This document shows positions 1 to 6,859 of a stretch of DNA of 20,283 bases, piece by piece (position 1 is the first letter of the stretch; each line of letters opens with the position of its first letter). The stretch covers positions 1 to 20,283 of the forward strand of contig JBBDRV010000204.1 of assembly GCA_040905285.1 (NCBI GenBank), in the 5' to 3' direction. The translations under genes and the position numbers were made by a program. The stretch is from JBBDRV01 sp040905285. GTDB lineage: Bacteria > Bacteroidota > Rhodothermia > Balneolales > Balneolaceae. The notes beneath the pieces are model-generated. The model worked only from the letters and a program-made list of their open reading frames with translations, ran no database searches and was not told the DNA's origin.

Positions 1-849
1 GTCAGCAACACCTTCAGCTGGCTTGAACGCAGGGGATATTCCGTTACACGTCTGCCGGTCAACAGCTGCGGACAGGTGGAGCTTTCCGAAATAAGTCAGG
101 CACTCCGCGACGACACCATCCTGGTCTCCGTCCAGCATGTGAATTCGGAAACGGGATCTGTTCAGCCCATTCGAATGATCGGTAAACTGCTTTCGGGTCA
201 TCAGGCGGTTTTCCACAGCGACATGGTCCAGAGTTTTTGCAAGATCCCTGTAAAACCGGCGGAATGGGGCATTCAGAGCCTGTCTGTTTCCGCTCATAAA
301 ATACACGGGCCAAAAGGGCTGGGGGCGGCCTACCTCGATCCGTCTGTCTCCTGGTCTCCTTTCATTCCGGGATCAGTCCATGAGAACAGCTTTCGTCCGG
401 GGACGGTTGATGTGCCGGCCGTGGTTTCCTTTGCCGCCGCTGCAAGAGAGGCCGATTCTGAAAAAGTGGCCATCCTGGATCATGTTCAGGGGCTTAAAAA
501 AACATTGCTCTCAGAACTGGAAAAACGCTGTAAACGTACGGTTATCATTCAGGGCAGTCCGGAGCGCAGCTCCCCCTACATAACAGGGTTAAGCATTTAC
601 GGTATGGAGGGCCAGTATGTAATGCTTGAGTGCAGCCAGCGGGGCCTGGCCATGTCGACAGGCAGCGCATGCCAGGTTAACGAACAGAAACCGTCTCCAA
701 CTCTGCTGGCAATGGGGAAGAGCGAGCAGGAGGCAAGAAGCTTTATTCGTCTGTCTATGGACAGGCAAACCACGCGTTCAGAGGTTGAAGAGGCTGTTGA
801 AATCCTGGCGGGCGTTGTCGAAAAACATCTGAAAACTGTCCGGATATAA
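1..849 (+). CDS. Cysteine desulfurase, NifS type (5' end outside window)
   Basis: PLP enzyme that takes sulfur from L-cysteine as an enzyme persulfide for Fe-S cluster assembly. The frame is open from the first base, so only the last 282 residues are present and the start lies upstream. The pyridoxal lysine sits in SAHKIHGPKG (codon 298-300), and the upstream HSDMVQS matches the conserved HxDxxQ stretch. The persulfide cysteine is in STGSACQVN (codon 670-672), followed by the family's IRLS segment. The loop around EGQYVMLE and STGSACQV resembles, from memory, the Bacillus NifS encoded beside nadB, which matures the Fe-S cluster of NadA. Here too the neighbour is nadB, placed tail to tail 101 bp away. 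That context favours a role in NAD synthesis, but a general IscS-like role cannot be excluded without the missing N-terminus and a tree. Confidence 0.93.
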   Translation, partial: VSNTFSWLERRGYSVTRLPVNSCGQVELSEISQALRDDTILVSVQHVNSETGSVQPIRMIGKLLSGHQAVFHSDMVQSFCKIPVKPAEWGIQSLSVSAHKIHGPKGLGAAYLDPSVSWSPFIPGSVHENSFRPGTVDVPAVVSFAAAAREADSEKVAILDHVQGLKKTLLSELEKRCKRTVIIQGSPERSSPYITGLSIYGMEGQYVMLECSQRGLAMSTGSACQVNEQKPSPTLLAMGKSEQEARSFIRLSMDRQTTRSEVEEAVEILAGVVEKHLKTVRI

Positions 850-950
850 ACCTCAGCCGTCAGACGGTAGTTACGATAATATCAGTCAAATGAGCGTCAG
901 GGGGTATATTTAATGGTGACCGCCGGTGGGTATACAGTGAATATGTTCTT

Positions 951-2525
951 TTACGCCGGGCCGATATTATCCACATTATAGAACGTTCCGCGGTTCTCCT
1001 TCTGCCCAATAGACTGCATGACAATAAGATAAGCTACATTAATCATATTCCTCAGTTCACAGAGCTGGGGAGAAAGAACCGTACTTTTATACAACTTCTC
1101 CGTTTCGCCGTGAAGGATTTCCAGCCGGTTCAGCGAACGCCGGAGACGTTCGTCCGACCGGACAATACCGACGTAATTATTCATCAGCCGTCTCAACTCC
1201 GAACGGTTGTGATTGATCAGCACCCATTCCTTTGGATGAGTCGTACCCCCCGTTTGCCATTTGGGTATGCCCGTCTGCAATGACAGCCGGTCCCTGTTTT
1301 CACTCACATCAAGATAGCAGCGATCGGCATAAACCAGGGCTTCGAGCAGGGAATTGGAAGCGAGTCGGTTGGCTCCGTGCAGTCCCGTAAAAGCAATCTC
1401 GCCGCAACAGTAAAGATTTGCAATGTTGGTCCTGCCCCGATCATCTGCTTTTACCCCTCCACACAGGTAGTGGGCTGCCGGTGCAACAGGTATCATCTGA
1501 ACAGCCGGGTCAATGCCAAGGGAGAAGCATGTTTTATAGATAGTGGGAAACCGGTTTTTCAGCTCTTCCGGATTCAGATGCCTGCAGTCCAGGAAAACAG
1601 ATTCCTCTCCCCTTGATTTCATTTCAGAATCAATGGCCCTGGCGACGATATCACGGGAGGCGAGGGATCCGCGCGGGTCATACTTCTCCATAAAGGTTTC
1701 GCCATTCCCGGTTTTTAGAACAGCCCCGAAACCGCGAACCGCTTCTGAAATCAAAAAGGCGGTATCCCCCTCATGCCCGTACAGAGCCGTGGGGTGGAAC
1801 TGGACAAACTGCATATGCTCAATAATGGCTTTCGCCCTGGCGGCCATCGCAATTCCGTCACCCGTGGCGACAGCCGGATTTGTTGTCAGTTTATACACCT
1901 GCCCGATACCACCGGAAGCCAGCACAGTCGCCCTGGCCACGAACGTTTTGACGATATTTTTTTTCAGGTCCATGACATAGGATCCGAAACACCGGATATT
2001 TTCACTGTTCCTGGTAACCGTCTCTCCAAGGTGATGCTGAGTGATCAGATCAACAGCAAAATGATGTTCTAGTATGTCTATATTGGGCAGCCGCCGGGCT
2101 TCCTTCAGCAACGTATTCTGGATCTGGAAACCGGTAATGTCCTTATAGTGAAGAATCCGGTGGGCGGAGTGCGCTCCCTCTATTCCCAGATGGAAATCCC
2201 CGTCAGGCTTTTTGTCAAACTCAGTTCCCAGTTCAATTATTTCGCTGATCCGGGCGGGGCCTTCTTTCACCACCATATCTACTATTTCAGTCCGGCAGAG
2301 ACCATCGCCGGCCTGCAGCGTATCTTTCTTGTGCTGTTCGAAATCGTCATTCAGAAAATCCGTAACCACAGCTATACCTCCCTGGGCATAGCGGGTATTG
2401 CTTTCGATCACTTTCGACTTTGTGATAATGGTAACACGGCTATCCGGAAAGCGACTGGCTGTCTTTACAGCAAAACTCAGACCGGCAAGGCCAGAACCTA
2501 TTACTAAAAAATCAGTCTGATGCAT
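951..2525 (-). CDS. nadB: L-aspartate oxidase
   Basis: FAD flavoprotein that oxidises L-aspartate to iminoaspartate, the first step of de novo NAD synthesis; NadA then condenses it to quinolinate. At 524 aa it is full length for the family. An N-terminal dinucleotide-binding motif (VIGSGLAGLS, residues 8-17) is followed by NTRYAQGGIAVV, EGAHSAHRILHYKD, the HPTALYG stretch and HGANRLASNSLLEALVYADR. These are the NadB signatures; the succinate dehydrogenase flavoprotein is the nearest relative but is longer and differs in the C-terminal domain. The ATG is preceded by an AT-rich leader with no Shine-Dalgarno, as is usual in Bacteroidota relatives. nadA and nadC are not in the window. The upstream gap contains a copy of the 160-bp repeat, about 105 bp from the start codon. 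Confidence 0.96.
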   Translation of the reverse strand: MHQTDFLVIGSGLAGLSFAVKTASRFPDSRVTIITKSKVIESNTRYAQGGIAVVTDFLNDDFEQHKKDTLQAGDGLCRTEIVDMVVKEGPARISEIIELGTEFDKKPDGDFHLGIEGAHSAHRILHYKDITGFQIQNTLLKEARRLPNIDILEHHFAVDLITQHHLGETVTRNSENIRCFGSYVMDLKKNIVKTFVARATVLASGGIGQVYKLTTNPAVATGDGIAMAARAKAIIEHMQFVQFHPTALYGHEGDTAFLISEAVRGFGAVLKTGNGETFMEKYDPRGSLASRDIVARAIDSEMKSRGEESVFLDCRHLNPEELKNRFPTIYKTCFSLGIDPAVQMIPVAPAAHYLCGGVKADDRGRTNIANLYCCGEIAFTGLHGANRLASNSLLEALVYADRCYLDVSENRDRLSLQTGIPKWQTGGTTHPKEWVLINHNRSELRRLMNNYVGIVRSDERLRRSLNRLEILHGETEKLYKSTVLSPQLCELRNMINVAYLIVMQSIGQKENRGTFYNVDNIGPA

Positions 2526-2630
2526 GAACTTTATTTTATATTCACCATTTTAACGACAGGCAAGACAGATGCTTGCATTGGCGGAATGGATGGGAGGCAT
2601 CATTTCGTTTTTATTTTTGATCAGCCCCGG

Positions 2631-2790
2631 CAGTCTGTCGGACTTAGGAACAGAAAGCGAGCAGGATGAGATTTTGGCACAGTGGAACACGACTTTTGAG
2701 GTTCGTAGCGGTGTTACGGAACGAGAAAGCGGGATTCCAATGTGTAAAAAGATCGCCTGCGCAGCTCTGTAGAGTAAGTCCGACAGATTG
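2631..2790 (+). repeat. 160-bp intergenic repeat with terminal inverted repeats, copy 1
   Basis: The left end CAGTCTGTCGGACTTA is mirrored at the right end by TAAGTCCGACAGATTG, one mismatch in 16. The interior is nearly identical to the copy at 5522-5683, with only about six substitutions and no indels. Inside, GGAACAGAAAGCGA (2647-2660) and GGAACGAGAAAGCG (2718-2731) form an imperfect direct repeat. No target-site duplication is visible at the flanks and there is no room for a transposase, so a non-autonomous MITE or REP/BIME-like element is the best description. It lies between nadB and the divergent beta-barrel gene. Open frames cross it on both strands but they change outside the repeat and look like chance. 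Confidence 0.85.
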
Positions 2791-2863
2791 CTAGAGGAGT
2801 ATAAAGTTGAAACCGGGGAATAATAGAAAATTAAAGCCAGGATAAAAATAAGCTGTAACAGTC

Positions 2864-2884
2864 CCTTGCAGTCTGTGGATTTTA
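2864..2884 (+). repeat. Degenerate terminal end of the 160-bp repeat family
   Basis: CAGTCTGT followed by GGATTTTA matches 12 of 16 bases of the repeat's left end. It is preceded by CCTTG, as are the related ends at 10248 and 17167. It is short enough to be chance on its own; the shared CCTTGCAGTCT start is what makes it suspicious. Confidence 0.35.
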
Positions 2885-3080
2885 AGCAACAATATGAAAG
2901 GAACCTCCTATAACACACTGTTTACCCACTGGAATCAAACAGCCCGGCGACACTGTACCGACAGCACGGCGGCATTTACCGGCCGGCAACCCTGCCATCC
3001 TGCGGAATGAGTGATATTTCAGTACTTTGCGGAATCTAAAAAACAGTAAAACAGAATCATTCGGATAACCCATTACAATT

Positions 3081-3533
3081 ATGAAAAGAGCGCTTCTATT
3101 TTCCTTTGCTATCACTATTTCAGGAATGATGGCTGCAAACGTATCCGCACAGGAACGGCCTGGAAATACAGAAATAGGAATTATAGTAGGTGAGCCGACG
3201 GGATTGAGCGCCAAATTCTGGACTGGTAACAACAGGGCGTTCGACCTGGGCCTGGCATGGTCATTCAGCGGGCAGGGCTCCATGCATATCCATTCCAATT
3301 ATCTTCTGCACAGAACACTGGATAATCCCGAGCTGGCCCTTTACTATGGTATCGGAGGACGTTTACTGATGCAGGACGATCCCAATCTGGGCATCCGGAT
3401 CCCGCTGGGCCTTCAGTACGTAATACCCGAAAGCCAGCTGGGTATCTTTTTTGAGCTGGCTCCCATGTTTGACCTGGTTCCCGACACGAAGTTTGATATA
3501 AACGGCGGACTCGGCCTGCGGTTTATTTTCTAA
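3081..3533 (+). CDS. Small secreted outer-membrane beta-barrel-like protein
   Basis: A 150-aa protein with a clear Sec signal peptide: MKR, a hydrophobic core to about residue 20, then an ANVSAQ cleavage region near residues 20-25. The mature part alternates hydrophobic and polar residues in short strands, with glycine turns (EIGIIVGEPTG, ALYYGIGGRLL, GIRIPLGLQYV, INGGLGLRFIF). It ends in phenylalanine, the usual last residue of proteins folded by BAM. The pattern resembles DUF3996-like small barrels, but I cannot confirm the family and no function can be assigned. It has no same-strand neighbours within 2 kb, so it is probably transcribed alone. It converges on the DUF349 gene, with a fragment of the repeat family in the 106-bp gap between them. 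Confidence 0.8.
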   Translation: MKRALLFSFAITISGMMAANVSAQERPGNTEIGIIVGEPTGLSAKFWTGNNRAFDLGLAWSFSGQGSMHIHSNYLLHRTLDNPELALYYGIGGRLLMQDDPNLGIRIPLGLQYVIPESQLGIFFELAPMFDLVPDTKFDINGGLGLRFIF

Positions 3534-3556
3534 TCTATTTTTAACCTGTTTCCAAG

Positions 3557-3583
3557 CAGTCTGTCGGACTTACTCTACAGAGC
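3557..3583 (-). repeat. Inverted 27-bp end fragment of the 160-bp repeat
   Basis: The top strand reads CAGTCTGTCGGACTTA and then CTCTACAGAGC. This is the reverse complement of the right-hand end of repeat copy 1, with a single difference in 27 bases. The similarity stops abruptly at 3583. It sits between the convergent beta-barrel and DUF349 genes. Confidence 0.75.
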
Positions 3584-3639
3584 ACCCTCCCGCAGTTCAG
3601 GACAGAACACCTTCCCAAAGGAAAGAATCCTGCAGCATC

Positions 3640-5361
3640 TCAGGAATCACGCTGCAACTGGTCGATTTCTTTTTCCAGGGCCTCCAGTCGTTCTTCTTTC
3701 CTGTCCACTTTTTCTTCGGTTTTTTCCACCTTCTTATGCACTTCATCCAGCAGATTGCTGCCTTTGCCCGACGGTTTGAAGTAGGACAGGGACTCCTTCA
3801 TCTGCAAGACCTCATCATAAAGTTTCTTCAACTCTTTGCGCAATTTTTCGGCCTCTTTCTGCTTCTTCTGTATTTCAGCGATATCATCAGCCGTATAGTC
3901 GGTTACATTCTCACTGCCGACAACATCCGCTGCAGATTTGGCGGCACGAAAACGGTCGTAAATTACATCACATATTTCACGGTATTCCTTCCACATCTTG
4001 TTTTTAAACCGGATGGGCACATAGCCGGCCTTTTTAAACTCTTCCTGTAACGGTTTCGCCTCTTCAACGGCTTTGATCGGGTTTTCATGATCCTTCAGGT
4101 CTTTTAATTTATCCAGGACAGCCTGCTTCTCTTCAAGATTATCCTTACGGTCTTTCTTAACCTCTTTGAAATGATCCCGGCGGCGGTCGTAAAACAGGTC
4201 CATGGCCTTCTTGAATTGTTTCCAGACCTTGCCTGACATCCGCTTGGGCACCGGACCTGTTTTTTTCCATTCTTTCATCAGCTGCTGATACCGGTTGTGC
4301 GTGGCCTCCCATTCTTCAGAATCATTCAGCTCTTCAGCCTGTTCGATCAGCTTCCGCTTCACGTCAAGATTTTTCTCCTCCTGTTCCCGCAGTTCGTCAA
4401 GGTTTTCTGATTTTTTTTCATTGAACGTATCCGTAGCCTTTTTAAACTGATCCCAAAGTTCATTCTCATCCTTCTGGGGTAGGTTGCCTATTTTCTTCCA
4501 GCGGCGATGCAGTTTATTAACTTTTCTTGCAGCTGCTGCAAGATCCGGGTCGTCAATCAGAGATTCAGCCTCCCTGATCAGTTGTTTCTTTTTTGAAAGA
4601 AACTTTTCAATCTGCCGGCGGTATTTACTATCGTTCCGGAAACGCAGATCATGGAACCGGTCCTGAATCCTGTGATACCGGTCCCAGGTTTCCTGGTTCT
4701 TATCAGCCGGCACGCGGCCTATCTTGTGCCATTGCCTGTTCAGTTTTTCAAGTTCGGTTTCTGCGGTCTTCCAGTTGGCATCCTCTTTCCCGATCTCGGA
4801 GATCAGCTCTTCCATTTTATCGAGTACCACCAGTTTCCCCGCAAGACTCTCTTCTTCCTTCTGCTTCTTTTTTACAATCCGGTCTACTTTATGCTCTTCG
4901 AACTCGCCCAGCAGTCTGTCAAAATCCTGCTGAAGTTCCTCGGCCTTTCCGGCCGGCAGCGGTCTGAGCTGATCCCAGTCACTGCGGATTCTGGAAACCT
5001 CTTTCGATGCTGTCCAGTTTTTATTCTCCACTATCCCGGAAAGCTCCTTCAGAAGCGATTCCTTTTTTTCCTGGTTGCCGGCCTTTATTTTCCTCTGCTC
5101 TTCATAATGAGCTTCCTTTCTCTTCTCAAAGGTTTTACGGGCCTCGTCGATTCTTTCACGGAACTCACTGATCCCCGTCTCTCCCGGGTCCGGGCCTTCA
5201 GACCAGAGGCTGTCAATATTGGAGAACTCCATTGTCACATATGGCCAGTCCGTCAGCTCAATGAGCTGTTCTGCCTTTTCGGCAAGTTCCCTGTAATGCG
5301 TTTCAGCACTCGGTTTATCAGCCTCTTCCGGGGATGCTTTACTTTTATCTGAATTGACCAA
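3640..5361 (-). CDS. DUF349 repeat protein, coiled-coil
   Basis: A 573-aa, highly charged, predominantly helical protein with six tandem DUF349 units at about residues 38-90, 115-160, 197-245, 272-322, 350-402 and 425-478. Units 3-6 show the typical W-K-x-G-x-x-P turn (WHKIGRVP, WKKIGNLP, WKKTGPVP, FKKAGYVP) followed by W/F-rich helices such as VWKQFKKAMDLFYDRR. Residues 490-573 form a lysine/glutamate coiled coil. There is no signal peptide or membrane segment, so it is probably cytosolic. DUF349 proteins are common in Bacteroidota relatives and their function is unknown to me. The start is odd: an in-frame TGA lies five codons upstream and the only early start is TTG; the first in-frame ATG is residue 43. 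An ATG at 5383 in another frame precedes a run of five A's, so a frameshift there is an alternative explanation. Confidence 0.92.
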   Translation of the reverse strand: MVNSDKSKASPEEADKPSAETHYRELAEKAEQLIELTDWPYVTMEFSNIDSLWSEGPDPGETGISEFRERIDEARKTFEKRKEAHYEEQRKIKAGNQEKKESLLKELSGIVENKNWTASKEVSRIRSDWDQLRPLPAGKAEELQQDFDRLLGEFEEHKVDRIVKKKQKEEESLAGKLVVLDKMEELISEIGKEDANWKTAETELEKLNRQWHKIGRVPADKNQETWDRYHRIQDRFHDLRFRNDSKYRRQIEKFLSKKKQLIREAESLIDDPDLAAAARKVNKLHRRWKKIGNLPQKDENELWDQFKKATDTFNEKKSENLDELREQEEKNLDVKRKLIEQAEELNDSEEWEATHNRYQQLMKEWKKTGPVPKRMSGKVWKQFKKAMDLFYDRRRDHFKEVKKDRKDNLEEKQAVLDKLKDLKDHENPIKAVEEAKPLQEEFKKAGYVPIRFKNKMWKEYREICDVIYDRFRAAKSAADVVGSENVTDYTADDIAEIQKKQKEAEKLRKELKKLYDEVLQMKESLSYFKPSGKGSNLLDEVHKKVEKTEEKVDRKEERLEALEKEIDQLQRDS

Positions 5362-5521
5362 ACCAGTACTTTTTCAGTTGCATATTAACGGCTCGAAGCC
5401 TGCTGTCCAAAAAATCATCAGATAATCAGTTTAATCAAGATTCACTACCTAAGCAACCATATCCGCAAAGGGGTACCTGCTCCTCTCCGTCATCCCCCCA
5501 CCGATCGCATGACAGCGGCCG

Positions 5522-5683
5522 GGAGTCTGTCGGACTTAGGAACAGAAAGCGAGCAGGATGAGATTTTGGCACAGTGGAACACGACTTTTGAGGTTCGTAG
5601 CGGGGTTACGGAACGAGAAAGCGGGAATCCAATGTGTAAAAAGATCGCATGCGCAGCTCTGCAGAGTAAGTCCGACAGACTCC
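5522..5683 (+). repeat. 160-bp intergenic repeat with terminal inverted repeats, copy 2
   Basis: The terminal inverted repeats are perfect over 17 bp: GGAGTCTGTCGGACTTA at the left and TAAGTCCGACAGACTCC at the right. The interior matches copy 1 at about 96 percent by eye, with substitutions only. It lies just beyond the dps terminator and upstream of the DUF349 gene. The better-matched ends suggest this copy is younger, or under selection to keep its arms paired. Confidence 0.87.
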
Positions 5684-5701
5684 TGAACCCGCGGGCTAAT
5701 C

Positions 5702-5733
5702 AAAAAGAGCCTGTAAATGATTCACAGGCTCTT
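5702..5733 (-). terminator. Rho-independent terminator of dps
   Basis: Read on the minus strand, AAGAGCCTGT pairs perfectly with ACAGGCTCTT. Inner GAA/TTT pairs extend the stem to about 13 bp with a three-base loop. The hairpin runs into a short T tract and starts 28 bases after the dps stop codon. Confidence 0.88.
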
Positions 5734-5760
5734 ATAAACTGCAGGGAAAATGTTGAGGGT

Positions 5761-6264
5761 TTACTCCAGATGACTCCGCAGCATCCAGGCGGTTTTGGAG
5801 TGGACTGTCAGGCGGTGGGTTATCAAATCGATGGTTGCCTCGTCCCCGGCTTCCTGACATGGTTCAAGCACACTTCGTGCAGTCCGGAGTATTGTTTCAT
5901 TATCTTCTGCCAGCCGCCTTACCATCTCCAGTGCCCCGGGATGATCCGTATCTTCATCAATTGCGGTTAACCCGGAAAAAACCCTGAAGGAGCCCGGAGC
6001 CCTGTACCCGAGAGCACGGATCCTTTCAGCTATTTCATCTATCGCTTCCGCCAATTCTGAATACTGTTCCTCAAACTGCTCATGAAGCGGCTGAAAAAGC
6101 TGCCCTGTTACATTCCAGTGATAATTGTGGGTCTTCAAATAGACCATGTATGAATCTGCCAGTACCCGTGAGAGACCGTCGGCAATTTTTTTCCTGTGCG
6201 CTTCGCTGATTCCAATGTTTACTTCCATTGCATTAACTCCATCCGTGAATGTTGACTTATTCAT
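5761..6264 (-). CDS. dps: Dps family DNA-protection / iron-storage protein
   Basis: A mini-ferritin that oxidises Fe(II) with hydrogen peroxide and stores the ferric core in a 12-subunit shell, protecting DNA during stress. At 167 aa it is a normal Dps length. The intersubunit ferroxidase ligands are all present: H49 in NYHWNV, H61 in PLHEQF, and D76 and E80 in IDEIAERIRALG. The segment from HNYHW to ERIRALGYR is the classic Dps block. The first 13 residues precede a second methionine (MEVNIG), so translation might start at either; the short lysine-poor tail gives no strong DNA-binding extension. It has its own strong terminator. The neighbouring genes on the same strand are unrelated, and no OxyR or Fur site was recognised. 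Confidence 0.94.
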   Translation of the reverse strand: MNKSTFTDGVNAMEVNIGISEAHRKKIADGLSRVLADSYMVYLKTHNYHWNVTGQLFQPLHEQFEEQYSELAEAIDEIAERIRALGYRAPGSFRVFSGLTAIDEDTDHPGALEMVRRLAEDNETILRTARSVLEPCQEAGDEATIDLITHRLTVHSKTAWMLRSHLE

Positions 6265-6385
6265 AGATATTATTTTCGGATTATGATTGAATGACTGAGT
6301 TGTTTCATTACAAAAAAAGAGCCCCGGTCATTCCGTCAGAGCCCCCGTCTATCCCTTTTCACAGGAGAGGCTGTTTACAGGAGAG

Positions 6386-6406
6386 GCCGGACGTTCCCTG
6401 TCCGGC
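6386..6406. other. Hairpin downstream of the 116-aa gene
   Basis: GCCGGAC and GTCCGGC form a perfect 7-bp stem around a seven-base loop, 20 bp past the stop codon at 6426. There is no T tract, so this is at best a weak or factor-dependent terminator. Beside it ACAGGAGAGGC occurs twice with a 16-bp period (6361 and 6377). Confidence 0.4.
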
Positions 6407-6425
6407 TCGTCAGGCATTGCTTTTG

Positions 6426-6776
6426 TCAGACTTCCACACCGTGCACGTCCCTCAGAATTGCTTTTGCATTCTTGTCGTTTTTCTGCACGACACGGTGCTG
6501 CAGATTGGTCACAATTTCCGGCTGAGCCTTTTCATAAGCCTCTTCCCGGGCCTCTTCCTCATTTGTCGTCCGGATCAGGTCGTAGATATCATCTGCCCGG
6601 ACGATGCTGTATAGTGAATCTTCGTTGAACGCATGAGAACGCAACTCTTCAAATTTCTTAAAAAGCTCCGGAAAATTTTCATTTCTGGCAGCCTTGTCGA
6701 TAATTTCAACATCGCGCGGGCTTTCCGCACTCAGGGGGGTTTTACATAAGAAGTAGAATTTCTGCTTATAGATCAT
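6426..6776 (-). CDS. Hypothetical protein, 116 aa
   Basis: I do not recognise this protein. It starts MIYKQKFYFLCKTP and continues with a charged, probably helical region rich in glutamate and lysine (residues 25-95: NFPELFKKFEELRS, TTNEEEAREEAYEKA), ending in AILRDVHGVEV. There is no signal peptide, membrane span or obvious metal-binding cluster; the only cysteine is near the N-terminus. It lies on the same strand between dps and the MATE exporter, 84 bp after the exporter, and could be co-transcribed with it. The coding composition looks normal and no competing frame is better, so I think it is real, but support is limited to that. Confidence 0.6.
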   Translation of the reverse strand: MIYKQKFYFLCKTPLSAESPRDVEIIDKAARNENFPELFKKFEELRSHAFNEDSLYSIVRADDIYDLIRTTNEEEAREEAYEKAQPEIVTNLQHRVVQKNDKNAKAILRDVHGVEV

Positions 6777-6859
6777 CTTGTCTGCAATTCGGGTTCGTAT
6801 TCATACCGGATCTTAATATAATCATTATCCCCCTGTTCGCATAACGTCTGCAGCGTACC

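Larger units (their letters stand above)
2526..3080. other. Gene-free stretch between nadB and the beta-barrel gene
   Basis: About 555 bp separating two divergent genes, so promoters for both must lie here. Apart from repeat copy 1 and the degenerate end at 2864, I see an 8-base GC palindrome (CCGGCCGG) near 2980 and nothing else recognisable. No RNA gene or convincing small ORF was found. Confidence 0.6.
5362..5760. other. Gene-free stretch between the DUF349 gene and dps
   Basis: Roughly 400 bp holding repeat copy 2 and the dps terminator. The remaining 160 bp next to the DUF349 start (5362-5521) should contain that gene's promoter, but I see no clear motif. An open frame across 5509-5970 consists of repeat sequence plus the antisense strand of dps and is not treated as a gene. 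Confidence 0.6.

Noticed and set aside
2569..2772. 67-aa plus-strand open frame ending inside repeat copy 1
   Set aside because: The frame is shared with copy 2 only within the repeat and is interrupted by a stop in one copy and not the other, so it is not under coding selection.
2550..2918. 122-aa minus-strand open frame across repeat copy 1
   Set aside because: Most of it is repeat sequence; outside the repeat there is no resemblance to the frames crossing copy 2, and no start signal.
4908..4920. CAGTCTGTC inside the DUF349 gene, resembling the repeat end
   Set aside because: It is only nine bases long within a conserved coding stretch (encoding FDRLLGE), so chance is the simplest explanation.
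4651..5352. 233-aa open frame opposite the DUF349 gene
   Set aside because: Antisense shadow of a lysine/glutamate-rich gene; the product is phenylalanine/leucine-rich without family resemblance.
5509..5970. 153-aa open frame through repeat copy 2 and into dps antisense
   Set aside because: It is a chance join of repeat sequence and the reverse strand of a well-supported gene.
6291..6614. 107-aa plus-strand open frame near dps
   Set aside because: It overlaps the 116-aa minus-strand gene and is proline/cysteine-rich with no coding logic.
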